Source of the DNA: Symsagittifera roscoffensis
Lineage: Eukaryota > Xenacoelomorpha > Acoela > Convolutidae
Direction: 5' to 3'
Length of the DNA stretch: 64,000 bases
Assembly (NCBI RefSeq): GCF_963678635.1
Contig: NC_087065.1
Location: 73,417,345-73,481,344, forward strand
The position numbers and the translations under genes are program-made. Shown here piece by piece: positions 22,650-35,940 of the stretch. Within the stretch, counting starts at the first letter, position 1, and the number at the start of each line of letters is the position of its first letter. The notes below the pieces were generated by a model. That model was not told the DNA's origin. It made no database searches and saw nothing but the letters and a program-made list of their open reading frames with translations.

Positions 22650-23875
22650 AAAAATAACTATTTGGGTCCTTTTTTCATGGAGGGTAATAAATGAGCCCCA
22701 CTTTTTTAGAAAAAGAGCCGAATGAAACCAATTTTAAGCAAACTGGGCTCAATTATTGGTCCTTTTTTGTCAATATGGTGGCAAACGGGCTCAAAGTTTA
22801 CAAAAGGGGATAGATTAGCCCAATTTTTTGACATTTGGATCAGCCCAACAATTAGAAAAACGAGTTGAATCAGTCCAATTACTAGCAAAGGATGTCGAAA
22901 GAGCCCAATTTTTTCAAACAAATTGGGTCTTATTATCTTTCTATATTGCTCGTTTAAATAGAGCAAATCAACAGAGGTTCGCATAGTCTTCTCGGAATGC
23001 AAACCTTGCAACATTTAATTGCAATTAAATTATTCCTGCTTTTTTCTTTCCAGAATCTTGCAAGATTTACTTTCATTTTGCACGATTCCTGCAAGACTTG
23101 CATTCCGTTTAACAGAAATCAGCAAAATTTTGCAACCTACAAAAAACTTTTTTTTTTCAATTAACTTTTGCAGTTTTTTTATGTTCAGAGCCGTCTAGAA
23201 GAATATTAGTAAAATCTCGCCTCCATGATTGCTGAATTATGTTTCCCCTGAGGCGATGTGAACACAATAAAGTTGCACAAGAAATGCATTTTTAAAAAAG
23301 CAAAACCATTATTCTTAAAATTAAACACCGCAATTTTGAAATTTTTTTCCAAAATAAATAGATAAGATATAGTTTAAAAATATGATTTGGTTAGGTAATC
23401 AAAAATTTTTACCCCATAAAAATCGTTATCTAAAAGATTGTTGGCAGAAAATTGTAATCAAACGCAAAACGTTTTCTAGAATTGAGCATATTTTTTACAT
23501 CAGTAAACTTTTTACATGGTTTTAAAGGAATGCAAATTTTTTCAAGATCTTAGAGTTATCAACGCCAAAAAAAGAACATTGAGTTCCTAAATATTCCCCT
23601 TGATTCGGTTTTTTTTGAAAAATGTATTCTAATTTTTTGCAGCAAAAAAAGTTTAGCAAGAAGCTTGCAAGACTTGCTGTCCAGATTGAAAAATCAAATC
23701 AAAGTTTACAGAAGTTGGACCCTTGAAAGAGTCTGAGTTCCTCGAGGAATTCGTTTTTGAATAACAGAGGCTGAATGAGCCAATTTTTTAGCACCCAATA
23801 TGCTGGGGAAGGAGATGAGCAAACCCAAATTACTAAAAAAATTGGGCCCCCAATTGGGCTCCAATGGGTGCATTC
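22650..23875. mobile_element. Possible motif-array element FB-5, weak
   Basis: The left 300 bp has about eight copies, in both orientations, of (A/G)GCCCAATT or AATTGGGCTC. The right 110 bp (23768-23875) has four more. The middle 23060-23760 has none. No clear terminal repeats. It resembles the better-defined motif-array elements but may be simple low-complexity sequence. Confidence 0.25.
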
Positions 23876-24345
23876 ATTTCATGATATCCCTGGAACTAAA
23901 TGTACCTATATTTGGAAACTTGGAGTCATTCAACATTTCAGCCTTTTCCTTTGTAACATACATCAATTTATCCCTTAAAAACTGTATATTGTATGTTATT
24001 TTTAAAACATATCAAAAAAAAATTGGAAATTCAAGTCAAAGTTTCATGGAGCAGTTTTACCCTAAGGCCACATTTGGGTGAGATCGGTTATAATTTGACA
24101 TCTGCCCCCACCCACCGACGAAAACTGAATGCAATAGGCATACTCAAATGGTAATGACATATTTAATTTGAATCAGCCTCAAAATACTCAATAAATTAAA
24201 TTCACAATGATGAGTTCAACCGGATTTTGAAATGATATTAAATTAGCTTATCCACAATTTTGCGTTTTCTGCATTTTTGTCTTGTTTATTTTTTCAAGAA
24301 TTTGACTGGTTTCTTTTCAAAAAAAAATTCTTTATAGTGATCTCG

Positions 24346-24440
24346 AGGCGCTCTGGTCGACCTAGAAAAAATGATCGACAAAATTTTGAAATTTTTTTTA
24401 AAAATCTGCCTTCCCTCCAAGAAAATCCTAGATCCGCCCG
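24346..24440 (-). mobile_element. hAT MITE end fragment
   Basis: CTGGTCGACCTAGAAAAAAT through AAAATCCTAGATCCGCCCGTG matches the outer ~90 bp of the hAT MITE. Confidence 0.55.
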
Positions 24441-24535
24441 TGATTACTAATGGCTAATGTTCACTGTCAATTGAACTTAGTGTTTAATTGCATTATTCTA
24501 GAGTGTTGACTTTATCTGAAAAGTAACCTGCAATT

Positions 24536-25720
24536 CCCGGGCCGACGTCAGTGACTTATGTTGCGACAGAAATGGGTAGAAAAAAGTAGCAAAAATGTCG
24601 CGCAAAATCGCAACATAGCTAATAATGGGTAGCGCAAAATCGCATGAAATGGCAAAGTTGCCACATAGAACGCACAAAGTCGCAATATGAGTCGCACATC
24701 AAGGACACAAAATGAAAAAGGCAAAACAAATTTTTCAAACAGTTTTTTTTGATGCTTTGATTGAAAAACTTGGGCAAAAAATTTCTTCTCGAGAAAAAAC
24801 CTAGGCTTGAGCAACAGGCGCTTCAAAAAAAGTTCTTTAGTTGATTTCAATGGGATCCTTGTCAGGGGCGGATCTAGGATTTTCTCGAGGGGGAGGGCGG
24901 ATTTTCAAAAATTTTCGATAATTCTTTCGACCTTTTTTTAGGCATTTTTAAGCACTTTTTGGCTTTTTGGACAATTTTGACAAAAAAATTGCAATTTTTC
25001 GGCGCGCTTCCCCCTCAAAATTAGTATATATTGGCGTCGAAGGCGCCTTTAGAAGAATTTTAGGGTCCTTCACCAAAAATGGATATCTCAAAATAGTACA
25101 AAGTGGGGACCCTTTGGGTCGGCAGTGGGTCGAATTCTTGAGAAGAAGAAAACGTCCGCCTCCACCCCAACCCCGATATCCGCCCCTTATCCTTGTACAG
25201 TTTTGAATTTTAGGGTTTTCAAGGTATGAAATAAAGCAATTTGATTAGTTGCTTTATTTCATACCACGAATTCTCTTAAATTTCAAAAGTCTACAATCAA
25301 TGCTTTGGGTGGATCAATTTTTAGTTGAAATTTTGGGGCGAACTTAGCAAAAATGAAATCAAAATTTGGCAAAATAACTTTTTGAAAAACAAGTGTTCAC
25401 TAGGCTAAAATTACGTGTCATGAAAACGTATGCTTTTGTTTCCGGCAAAATTTGCCAAAATCTTCACGCGAAAAACAAAACTATATGTTTACTTTTTTGG
25501 GTCCTACAAAGTCACGAAAAACACTTCGGTCACTCAGAGTCGCAACAAATCGTTTTTGAGTCGCGCAAAATTGTGAAGTATCTTTTTTGGGTCGCGCAAA
25601 ATCGCGCTAAACACTTCGGCGGCACAAAGTTGCACCACAATCAATTTGATTCGCAATGGTCGCAACATGCCTGTTTTGAGTTGAGATATCCGCAACATAA
25701 ATCACCGACCTCGGCCCCGG
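24536..25720. mobile_element. Foldback motif-array element FB-3, carrying a nested hAT MITE
   Basis: Ends are CCCGGGCCGACGTCAGTGAC and, inverted at the right, GTCGGTGATTTATGTTGCGG-like sequence: about 30 bp with a few mismatches. Subterminal arrays of GTCGCGCAAAATCGC-like motifs lie at 24595-24710 and 25500-25690, spaced about 20-33 bp. The hAT MITE at 24863-25188 split it later. No transposase gene. Confidence 0.6.
24863..25188 (+). mobile_element. hAT MITE, complete (reference copy)
   Basis: 326 bp from CAGGGGCGGATC to GATATCCGCCCCTT, flanked by the exact 8 bp repeat ATCCTTGT at 24855-24862 and 25189-25196. Short imperfect TIRs, G-rich then C-rich ends, no coding capacity. Terminal sequence and 8 bp duplication place it with hAT. 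Confidence 0.85.
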
Positions 25721-27640
25721 TTAATCTTAGCGATAAATTACTCGTGATTGTCAGAGACACCTGAATTATAAGTTATTCCACATCCCCCACCCCCCATAAA
25801 AAACGTTCTGCAAAACCATGTTAGCTCGTCAATTTTCTTAATTCAAAATAATCAAAATTATTAATAATTGTGGTTTCTGCGATTCGCAGAGGTCCTAAAA
25901 TTTGGGACTCTTTGCATTATTCCAGTATTTCTCCTCTATTTCGACTGAAGTCAACGGTTAAGAAGAGTCAAAAATACAGAAATTTAAGCCAAAAATAACC
26001 TTTTTTCTACTAACCTGCATTTTTGTTTCAATTTAGAGCCAATGTGATAAAAATGAGTAAGAAATACTGCGCTTTTAATTACAAACGGACTATTGTATTA
26101 CCCTTGTTGGTTTCTTAAGTCAGGGAAAAGTATTAAAAATTGGATAGAAGGTAAATTTTTTAGTTGATTAATGACAAAAAAAGCTTGGTTGTAAAAAGAA
26201 CTGTTTGTTTAACTCAAAAACGGGAAAGGAAATAAACCATGAATAATGAAACACTTTTTCCCTGATTTGTCGTTTCTTTTATCAGTCTAGGAAAGTTTTC
26301 TCCAAAGGAGCCACGCGCTTTTTACAAATAAATCTTTTTATCCGTTATTTGGGGAAAAACTAATTAAACGAGACAAATAACCATACGCTTCGATGGACTT
26401 GTGATTAAACAAGGACATTACTAACACAGTTGTGTTGCAAATCGCAAAAAATTTTTGTTGTAGGTTAATTTAACTAAACTTCGTTAACCAATAAAACTGA
26501 AGTAAAGACCCATGTTTTCCACCATGCAATTAACGACTAAAAAACAGGAGCAAATCTCAGTTCAGAATAGTTCGCATATTCAATTTTAAATTCTTCCACC
26601 TTGCAAAAAGCTCTGATAGAGTTAGCACGATTCGCCGAAATTGTAATCCTTGGGTTAAGATGATAAAAAAACAGAAGTATCTTCGTTCAAATATCGAACG
26701 ATTCAGTATCCGATTATTGACTATTGTTTTTTTTTCAAACTGCTTATCTGACTATACGCTCTGGGTCATATCACGAGAAATAACTTCCATCTGTGAATTT
26801 TATTTCAACGACTACAAATAATGATTTTAAAAAAATTTTCTTGCTGAAATTTTTTCTCATCACGTGACCCAGAGCGTCCTGAAGGCTATGAAAAAAAGAA
26901 TCCTATTATTTGATTTTGATTTAATTGAAATTGACATAAGAATCAAACTTTATCGAATCGACGTAAAGCCTCTGTATGAAACAGCACTCCAAATTTTGAA
27001 GTCAATCGCCCAGGCAAAATCAATTTTTTTAAGCTCATAACAACATCGTCAAAATTTGGTGCTGTCAAATTATGAAAAGCATTTTGAGCCTGATTAGACG
27101 AAATTTTCTGCTAACTAATGGTACATTCAAATGGTCAAAACTCCTCATATAAACATAAAAGATGAATATGTATTTTTTTGGAGTCTCATAGAAATCGAAA
27201 TAGTTGATCTTCATCTTTCGAATTAAAAAGCTTGGATAAAATAATCGTGAAAATTCCGCAAAAAAATGATGGGCGTCTATTGTTCAAAAAACAAAAAAAA
27301 CATAAGGTATTGAACTAGTTAAGAAATATCTTCAATTAGAAAAAAGGCAGCAGATCGTTAAGAAAAGCCAGCAAAATTTTAAATTTGATTTTAAAAAGCA
27401 AAAGAAAAAACTAATAATTGAAAAAATTTTCTTTCATCGATGACAGGATTCAAGAAAGCCATGCCTGCTGGTCACCGTCCTAATTCTTACGCACTTAAAC
27501 AACTTTTCTTGGAAATTAATTTTTTCTTCCAATATAAATTAAAAACTCAATTTTGTTGACTGAAGAATGTCAAACGGAATAGTATCGGTATTCAAGGTCA
27601 GTGCTTGACATAGTGCAGTCTAAGCTACTACTATAATTTG
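25721..27640. other. AT-rich intergenic DNA
   Basis: No gene seen; one short inverted-repeat element at 26756-26876. Confidence 0.4.
26756..26876. mobile_element. Short TIR element (~120 bp)
   Basis: CGCTCTGGGTCATATCACGA at the left and its inverse TCACGTGACCCAGAGCG at the right enclose ~80 bp of AT-rich DNA. It folds as a single hairpin. No duplication identified. Confidence 0.55.
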
Positions 27641-30600
27641 GTACCAGTCAGTGATGGTGAGTTTATCACATTGGCTCTAGGAACCCTGTTTTTTTGATGT
27701 TGACAGATTTCAGTCGATGTTCAATTTGATTTTTATGTAAGCGTTTAGAGAAATATATCTATTTACAGCTTACTTTGTCTTTAAGGTAGTTTTCTAAATG
27801 AGGTTTTGTAAAGTTTCTACAGGTTTTCTCAAGAGCAGCCAGAAGATATACCATCTGCCGTAGTACAGTTTTACTGATTGTACAGGATTTGAGGGAAATA
27901 TTTTCAGTAGAGCTATACCATTTAAGCGTGAAACGCGGATTGGTCAATTCTTTCAAGCGATCTTATGAAGAAAGGGGGCGGTCCCAACCTAAATTTTTTG
28001 TCATGGAACCCAATATCTTTTAAATTTCCGCCAGTGACAGAATTTTTTCTATCAACAGAAACGACAGATAGGATGAATGACCTGATCGCTGGGGATACAG
28101 CAGCAATTTCAGTCAGTAAAAACCCATTCAAGAGAAGAAGAGGTATGGTCTAGATATCGGACAATTTTTTTTACCATCTCGCAGAGAACCGATTTAAGTC
28201 CAATTTTTGCGCTTTGGATTACGGGGGAAAGAAGCAGTCTCAACAGAAATCATCCTTCAACTTATGCACAGTTTGATTGCGGACTTTTCACAATCGTAGT
28301 GAGTTGTTTTTTTTTTCTGGGAGAGAAGAAATATGCCAAAGAGAAGTTGCAGATCTACCACGCTATTCAAAGTGTCAAAAAAGTTCTCGAAGAATTGGAT
28401 CTTTGTTTTTCAGGAGAAGAAGCGAAACCAAGAAATTGACAAGGAATTTTTCGCAATAATTTCATCGCTGAAAGAACCCTCACAGTCATATAGAGGGTTC
28501 TATGTATAGTGGAGATGATACTCTGAGGTCAATATTATACCACGAAAAGAGCTAAACTACAGCTAATGTTTTGCAAAGACAAAATCCTTTCGCCAAGGCA
28601 TGCTCAACTCATAAATTTATCAAGGTGAATCAGAAGCCCATCTTGTAAGTTCAATCTACAAATTATGTCTCAAACCGAATGTACAGAGCCTTCGGCAACA
28701 ACATGAATCAGAATTGAAGAAGTAACAACCAATCTGATTTGAAAGTCGGAGAAATTAGGTGCCTCGAATTTACGTTATTTTTGTGACAACAAATTTAGAG
28801 AAATTTGGTGTACAGATTTACCCGTACTGTCGGTACTGTCAGTTTTAAAAATTTGCCTGTACTGTCACTCTTAAATTGTCTGGAAAACATGATTGCTTTG
28901 GGCATTGTTGTAAGTATGCAGAACTGCATGCAGATATTGTCAATTTGTATGAAAAGACGAAGAGACGACAAACTTCATCGGTTCCGATGGTGAACTGGGT
29001 TGACCAGTTCTTAGAATACTTGCTCCGTAACAAAAGAACTCGATCAAAAACTTATATAAAACAGATGTAACTAAAGGATCAACATAGTGTTGGATGGTCT
29101 TACTCAGGGCGAAAACGTCAACCTTCAGCGACACGAACAACACAAGGAGCGCGTAATTTCTGAACAAGAAAACGGCAGATCTGCTTGTTGTGCAAAGATT
29201 CAAGAACAAATTTTACCTTCGCCGTTGACAACAACCATATGCATTTAAAGTAGCTTAAGCCGCCACTGATTTTAGCAGAAAGTGGAGTTGAAACAGAAAA
29301 TTACATGAACAAAGATCACACTGTAAACTAAGACAAAAGTACAATGACCCACTTGTAGCTCGAACAAGGATAACAGCCAAGAAGAACGGTTCAATTAAAT
29401 TAGCTATGGATACAAAAATGATAATTGCAAAGATTCTCAAGAACTAATTTTAGATGCCCTAATTTTCTTGCTCAAATCACTTCAAAATCCGCGTTTAAAA
29501 ATCTATTATTAGAACAAAAGTGTGTTTTTAGCAAATTGAGCCTGAATGAATTTTTAATCAAACATTGTAGCTTGAGCAGCATTTGCGGAAAGTTCACAGC
29601 GGTGTATGGATCAAACTTGGTTTTTGCAGGTTGAACGATATGTGAAAAGAACTTTCAAAGGCAAGTAAAAACACATTCAAATGAATGCCGGGTGTTTTAT
29701 GTTTCCTGGATGGCATCCCAGCTATTTCGGAGTGTGATTCAATTAACCAAAAAACTATAGCTGATGAGAATTTGAAGAAAATGGATTTTGGATTGAATTT
29801 GAATTCTCCAAAGAAACGTGGTTAGTTTTTGAAGTCAAATCGGTGGAGATAAATTCAAATTGACTCAAAGTGGAAATAATTTTGAATTATTCACCACCAA
29901 ACTTGTTCAGACCATTTATACGGGTCATGACTCATCTGCCTTGATTCATTCCGAAGTTTCAAATGCCATAGCGGCACTTAAGTTAGGCCATCACTGAAAT
30001 GAGCAACAAAGTGAATTATATGTGGAGGATACTTCATTCGCGAAAGTACAAAAGATAATGGTCAATTAAATTACCAGGTATATCCTTATCTTGCGGCAAA
30101 AAAAAATTGACAAAATATTTGCAACACCAGACATAGAAGTTTGACCGCTGCAATTGAACAAGAAGTTGAAACGAGGGTTTTAGCCCCAATTGCGTATATC
30201 TCAAGAACAGCAGCAAGTCGATGAAATAAGACATACCAATCGAGACTAAACATTTGGGCTGATAGAATGCCATATTTCGATTGGATCGTTTCGCATACTT
30301 AAAGACAACTTGGCGAAACAAATCGCATGTAAAAACGTCTTCGATTTTATGCCAAAAGAGGGCGTTATTTCGGACGTTATCAATATTATCGTATTAGACC
30401 ACATAAAGATCAGTATTTCAGACGCAGCAGGGCGTCGAACTTGAAAAACTTAACCCCGAACAGCCAAAACTGTTCCACCGAATTTGCAAAACATCGCATA
30501 AAGGCGGCAAATTAAAAGTTTCAGATTATGACCAATCAGGGGCGAGTATGCAAAATTTTGCACCCTATGAGGGTGTGGCGATATTATCCATCAGAGTGAA

Positions 30601-30830
30601 TTTATGGCTGGGGTGGCTCACTCATAGAGTAATTTCCGATAAGGTACACCGTCTGTTCGTCACGCTATTTTATTTTCGGCCGGATAGATTCGTGCAGCTT
30701 CTTAGTCTAATACCGATCTTAATCTTTCTCTTATATCTCCTAGTCTCATTAGATCTAGTGTATACTGATATTTGCCAGTTAGATATTTGGAACTTGTTCC
30801 AAAGGAGAACAGCTGTTTTCTAAGTCATAT
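27640..30830 (+). pseudogene. Old Ty3/gypsy-like relic
   Basis: The one clear landmark is at about 30200: NKTYQSRLNIWADRMPYFDW, the conserved end of a gypsy RNase H domain, preceded by IAYISRTA, which also fits that domain. Farther left a Cys/His-rich stretch (HDCFGHCCKYAE, about 28885) may be a nucleocapsid remnant. Everything else is broken by stops. A hairpin GAACCCTC...GAGGGTTC lies at 28474-28500. No LTRs could be paired with confidence. Confidence 0.45.
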
Positions 30831-31789
30831 TTATTCTGTTCTGCTCCTGAAACTATGAAGAGTTTAAGCTTTAGAAATAGTTGTAAGTGTTAAATATGGA
30901 TAATGATAGGTTAGTTAGAAATGTTTTATAGAGATAGTTTTATCAATAATATGATTGGATTTAAATACTAGTTTTAAACTGGTTCGAACAGAGCATTAAA
31001 CCTATGCATGGAATTGGTTGTCTACGATTCGATGGCTCCCCTCAATCCGATGATTATTTTTAAGAACAACTCATTCCAAAATAAATTATAACTTTAGAAA
31101 GTGGTTTTAGTTTTTACCAGGTGCTTAACCGAGAACAGTCTTCATAATCTATGAAATTGCAAAATTTTGTGAACTTTTATCAGGAACATCAATGTAATCA
31201 GAAAAGATCAGCTGTTCATCTAAACTTTTCAAAAAATCAAAGAAAAAGTCTTTGCTGAGTTGGCTTGCCATCTACAATAAACTTGTTGAGATTTCGTTTT
31301 TCGCTTTTAATACTTTAAATGAAAATCAATTTTTCCCCAAAAATTTAGCTTGTTTTGTCTCAATCGTTCTTCTGTTTCTTTCGAAACAGTTTGTTGGTCC
31401 TGGTTTGAGTTGAAATTATTTTTAAAACCAGAGTTCAGAAAAAAAATCAGTCACAAAATTTTTTAGCAGGCAAAATTTCTTGCATTGCGACAATGCTCAA
31501 GTATTTTTCGATATTGAAATTCAAAATTGGGTGTTAATTAGAAAATAACCCAACTATCTTTTTATCGCAACAACCCTGACCAAATTTTAAGAATACAGAA
31601 CTCGAATATGTTTGCTAAATGGGTAATTTTTTGCTATCAAGATTAACGAACCATCTCAGAATATTTCAATTGTATATCAAGGTAAACTTCATTATATCAT
31701 GACAGCGTTAAATACGTTTCAAGTTCGGAATAAAGATGTAGATGTAGTGAGGAAACAGAAAAGAGCCTCAAAATTGTTTGAACTAGTTT
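30831..31789. other. AT-rich, possible LTR-like tract, no gene
   Basis: 30830-31075, just after the gypsy relic, has a promoter-like TTTAAATAC and could be its 3' LTR, but no 5' partner was found. Nothing recognised from 31080 to 31789. Confidence 0.25.
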
Positions 31790-31973
31790 CAAATGTTTTT
31801 CCCTGATTTTTTTTTGAAATTGGTTATTTAAAATGACTCTTCCTGTTAGAAACTGCATTAAAATGTGTCGGCGTAATCAAGTGATCAATTTCTTAGACAT
31901 TTCTCTCATGCAAAAAACTATGTGATCAATTTTTGAGCAGCTTTACGAGGGGGCGAGAAACTGGAAAAGAGCC
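31790..31973 (-). mobile_element. J MITE, part of an inverted pair
   Basis: Ends AGAAACTGGAAAAGAGCC at 31973. Internal GAGCAGCTTTACGAGG and AAAATGTGTCGGCGT are the reverse of the copy starting at 32053. The two copies face each other across ~80 bp. Confidence 0.6.
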
Positions 31974-32052
31974 TGCATACGTATTATGAGAATGGAAACT
32001 TTTTCATGTTAATCGGACAATGTGAACAGTAATTTTAATTTAAAAAAGTTGA

Positions 32053-32266
32053 ATCTTTTCCAGTTTTCTCAACTACCTCGTAAAATTGCAAAATTAAGCT
32101 GCTCAAGAATTGTTCACACGGCTTTTTTATGAAGCATTTGTTCACCTGTTCACCCTGACACGTTTTGATGCACTTTATATACAGAAAAGTAATTTTAAAC
32201 AGACATTCATATATTGGATTTTAGAAAACAAAGTCAAGGAGGGAACTGGAAAAGAGGCTGAAATAT
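32053..32266 (+). mobile_element. J MITE, part of an inverted pair
   Basis: Starts CTTTTCCAGTTTTCTC, carries CCTCGTAAAATTGCAAAATT and GACACGTTTTGATGCA, ends GAACTGGAAAAGAGGC. Opposite orientation to 31790-31973. Confidence 0.65.
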
Positions 32267-32386
32267 TGCAAATGGAGGAAATGAAAAAGAGCCATCCATT
32301 GTTATTAAAATTGGCATGCAAACAGTCAAGTCATTACAAATAATGGTCTTCATACTTATAACAATTTAGGGCTCTTTTCCACTCCC

Positions 32387-32719
32387 TGTCGTGAGGCGAC
32401 CTTCGGTACCTCGTCAGTTACTTGTTCTTTTGCAGTCATACTGCAAAGTGATGCTAATTATTTTAACCAAGGTCATTGTTCTAACCTCTATTCAATACCA
32501 CGCTGAGCGTATTCATTCTTTATCTGTTATCACTACTGTTTGCTAGTAGTAAATCTGATTCTACTTAATCTAATGATCTTTCGGGATAAACTTCCTAAAC
32601 CAAGATTATATTCGAAACTAAGCATCAAAGTAATTCAAACTAACAGAGTATCTAACTCTAAAACAATTTACTTATTGTTCAGCAACAAAGTTTTCATTCT
32701 AAAACTTCGGCAAATCTCA
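32387..32719 (+). repeat. 5' LTR of the Ty3/gypsy element
   Basis: 333 bp, TGTCGTGAGGCGACC... to ...GGCAAATCTCA (TG...CA ends). About 97% identical by eye to 38943-39272, with one 3-base indel. The next bases, TGGTGCAGCC, start with TGG as a tRNA primer site should; a tRNA-Gly-type 3' end (TGCACCA) would pair with the first seven. Confidence 0.85.
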
Positions 32720-32800
32720 TGGTGCAGCCAGCAGTTCCTGTGAACGAAGACAGGACTGACCTGTTAGACATTCCCCCTTTTGGGCGAAAACCTCTATTAA

Positions 32801-34012
32801 CCCACCATTCCTGTGGGAATCTTGGATCGGTCATTTTTTTTGGCCGCTGGTCTGAAGGATAATATCAATGCTCATGATCTGTTAGTTGAACCCACCGAGG
32901 TCATCGATGAACCTCCTCCAAGATTGGAGTCAGTTGCCGAGGGCGAAGACGCTGGAGCAGCTGATGCCCGCAGGCAGAGAGTTCAAGCGGCGATCCGGAG
33001 GGTTACCGAACTAAACGTGGAGAGGAGGAGAACAGGCCCTCCGATCAGTCAGAATTGGTTCTATCATAAAGCCGAAGCTCATATGAAATCTCGCTTGTTC
33101 TTTCCTCTGGGAAATGAAGGGAGGAGACGATTCGCTGACTCATTTCCTCATACGGACATTAGTAATATTCCTTTTCGAGAATTTCACACTGGGTGTGAAA
33201 CACTATTCAAGGTTGAGCGAGAGTTTACGGTGGAGCGTGTCAAGTTGTATAACACGGTTTTCATGCTTGAACATGACACTTTCTCGTCATTTTACGCTCG
33301 CTTGAGCGCCCAAGTGGCTTTGTGTAATTGGCCTTATGATCAAGAAAAGGAGACTTTGAAAGACCTCTTTATTGGGCGGATTTGAGACGTTGATGCTCAA
33401 CAACAACTCATCAAGGCAAAAGCTGATCTAGATGGCACTTTTAAGCTCGCGCTCGAGTGCGAGAAAGGAGCAAGTACGTCGGCTCAATTTCGAAAACTAC
33501 TCCCTCATAATCAACATTCAACCGGTATTAAGGTTAAACAAGAACCTACTTGCTCTATTCAGTCGTCGAGAGGGAAACGGAATTATCCTCAAAACCAAAA
33601 TAATCGACAGACGTCACAAAACAATCAAACAAATAAATCATGTTACTTTTGTGGTAATCCTTATAGCCCGGAGCACCGCAAATCTTGTCCAGCTCCTCGT
33701 GACGTAAATCTCTGTCGGAAACGAGGTCACGTTGCGAAATGTTGCAACTCGTCGAAAAGACGTGTCAATCTGGTGCAGGAAAATAAGGACGTGGCAGGTC
33801 CCTCTGTGGATTGCAATTTCATAGATGTAGACCAAGATAGTGATCCCGAGTATGGGGTGTTAAAGCTGGAATCCGCTGTCATGATCAATAGCGTAGAAAC
33901 CCTTAAGTCAAGTGGAGGACAACCTCGGAGCCTCAGTATCCAGTTGCGCTCTGGTTACAGTTTTTTTCTATTCGACAGTAGACACAGGAAGCCCAGTTTC
34001 ATTCCTGAATAA
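32801..34012 (+). pseudogene. gag: Gypsy gag (capsid and nucleocapsid), in-frame TGA
   Basis: One frame from 32801 to 34012, interrupted only by TGA at 33383-33385 between FIGRI and DVDAQQQ, where CGA is one change away. The first ~190 residues are capsid-like, with WFYHKAEAHMKSRL and NWPYDQEKETLKDLF. Residues after the stop carry two Cys/His clusters, CYFCGNPYSPEHRKSC and CRKRGHVAKCC, typical of a nucleocapsid. No ATG lies near the frame's start, so the initiation site is unclear. Its last ~115 bases overlap the start of pol in the +1 frame, leaving open a frameshift mode of pol expression. Gag would form the particle that packages the RNA. Confidence 0.75.
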
Positions 34013-35893
34013 ACGCACCTGTGAATTACTCTTGCAAAGAAGCCCATCAATTGAGTTTCGCAATATCACACGTTACCCTACCGATACCTTGTATGTTGAT
34101 TATAACAAGAAGCCAATTCGCCTCCGGGGGTCGATTCAAATTCCGATTTCCTCTAGTGGCTGGAGGGTGGCAAACGCTGAGTTCCTCATCTCGGAGAGTA
34201 GGACTCGTAATCTTCTCGGGTTGGACTTGCAGGAGAAACTGGGTTTTGTAACTACACAATTGAAGGCCGAAACAATCCAGTCGGTAGAATATAGCTCCTC
34301 GGATCCGATTTCAGATTACTGGTGTTCTTTTTTTGCAACGAAGTACGCCCATGTGTTCAGTCGTTTGCGTCGATCAAAAAATCATAAAGTATACCCTAAT
34401 TTCAAGTTCCCATTGGTGCCACGTCAAATCATAGGAAGAAAAGTTCCTATTCATGTTCAGGATAGGGTCGCGAGTGAGATAAAACTTTTGGTGGGGCAAG
34501 GACATATTGAAAAGTTAGACAAGTGTACGACTGATTTCTTCATGCATCGATTGTGTGAACTGCAAAAAAGGATGGATCTATCAAACTGGCCCTCAATGCT
34601 AAACCGATGAATGCTCAGATCTGGAAAAACAAGTACCAGATGCCAAATATTCACGAGCTTATTGATTCCGCGGCACACATCATAACTGGAAATGTTCCTG
34701 ATAAGGTTTGGTTCACGTCCTTGGATCTAAATTATGCGTTTAGTCAGTTACCACTGTCATCACTCACTAGCAGCCACTATAACTTCAATATTTTGTGTGG
34801 CGAGGCGACAGGAACGGAGCGTTTCAAAACCGGTTTTTATGGACTGACCGACATGCCTACCGAGTTCCAGAATGCAATGGATTGTACCTTACAAGGGCTG
34901 GAAGGAGTTATCTGTTACCTCGACGACATTTTGATTGTCACTAAAGGAGAGATCCAAGAACATAACGATTTGGTCGAAAGAGTTTTGCAAAGGCTTGATG
35001 CGGAAGGATGGGCCCTCAAACTGAATAAGTGCAATTTCTCTGTTAACCAACTAACTTGGCTAGGGTATGACATTAATGAGAATGGGTACTCTCCAAAATT
35101 TTCAAAGATCGAGGCAATTCAATCGCTTAAACCACCGCGAACTCTAAAACAAGTTCGGTCATTCATGGGAACGCTAAACTATTTACAGAGGTTTATCCCT
35201 GATTTGCATACCCATACTGTCCATTTCCGGGCCTCATTGAAGGCTTGTAATAAAAAATCGTTCCTGTGGGGTGAGGATCAAAATAAAGCCTTTGACGATA
35301 TTATCAAAATGATTGCGAAAATTCCGAGCCTGTATCACTTCGATTCATCGAAGGGATCGAGAGTAAAATGCGACGCGAGCCATAATGGCTTAGGTGCTTG
35401 CCTCGAACAGTAAGTTGAACCAGGAATTTGGGCCCAAACTGCTTTTGCTTCGCGTTTCCTTAATAATGCGGAGGTTAAATATAGCATCAACGAATTGGAG
35501 TTATTGGCCATTGTCTGGGCTTGCGAACATTTCCGTACTTATTTGTTAGGTACGCGCTTTCAAGTGTTAACAGATCATAAGGCTATCATATCGGCATTCA
35601 GCGAAAATTTTAATAATAAGTCATATCAGTCTCGCCAAGAGAGCGTCCAATTTGTGTCTCAGTTTAACAACTCTTGTTATTTACGTCACTCGCCGGTTGA
35701 GGGCGATGTTAATGTCCCTCAATGTTTCAACCAATCATATTGCGGTATGCAAATGGATTGCTTGCGTTGTTTGTCACAAGAGGGCGTCGATTTATGCGCT
35801 CACGAATTCAACCAATCAGGGACCGGTATGCTAATTGATTGTTGCAAACCAGATGACGTTTCAAAAATCACTGTCTCCGACCTGAATCTTTAG
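33897..35893 (+). pseudogene. pol: Gypsy pol: protease, reverse transcriptase, RNase H, broken
   Basis: Protease has the active-site triplet in STVDTGSPVSFL (about 33970). The RT segment starts around VPRQIIGRK and is displaced by one base in an A6 run near 34565; it resumes at KKDGS in the next frame. The catalytic motif is CYLDDILIV (about 34913). RNase H follows (KCDASHNGLGACLEQ) and is cut by TAA at 35411-35413, then reads on with ELLAIVWACEHFRTYL and TDHKAIISAF. After KSYQSRQ the frame holds an 81 bp unit twice (35699-35860) in place of the usual end of the domain. As a whole it would copy the element RNA into DNA; this copy cannot without read-through. Confidence 0.85.
35699..35860 (+). 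repeat. 81 bp in-frame tandem duplication in pol
   Basis: Two diverged units, each with GAGGGCG, then TTCAACCAATCA, then CGGTATGC and ATTGATTG. 81 bp is 27 codons, so the frame is kept. It sits right after the RNase H core. Confidence 0.6.
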
Positions 35894-35940
35894 CAAACAG
35901 TCAATTTATTCCAACTATTTTTTTAAACAACCCTATCAAC

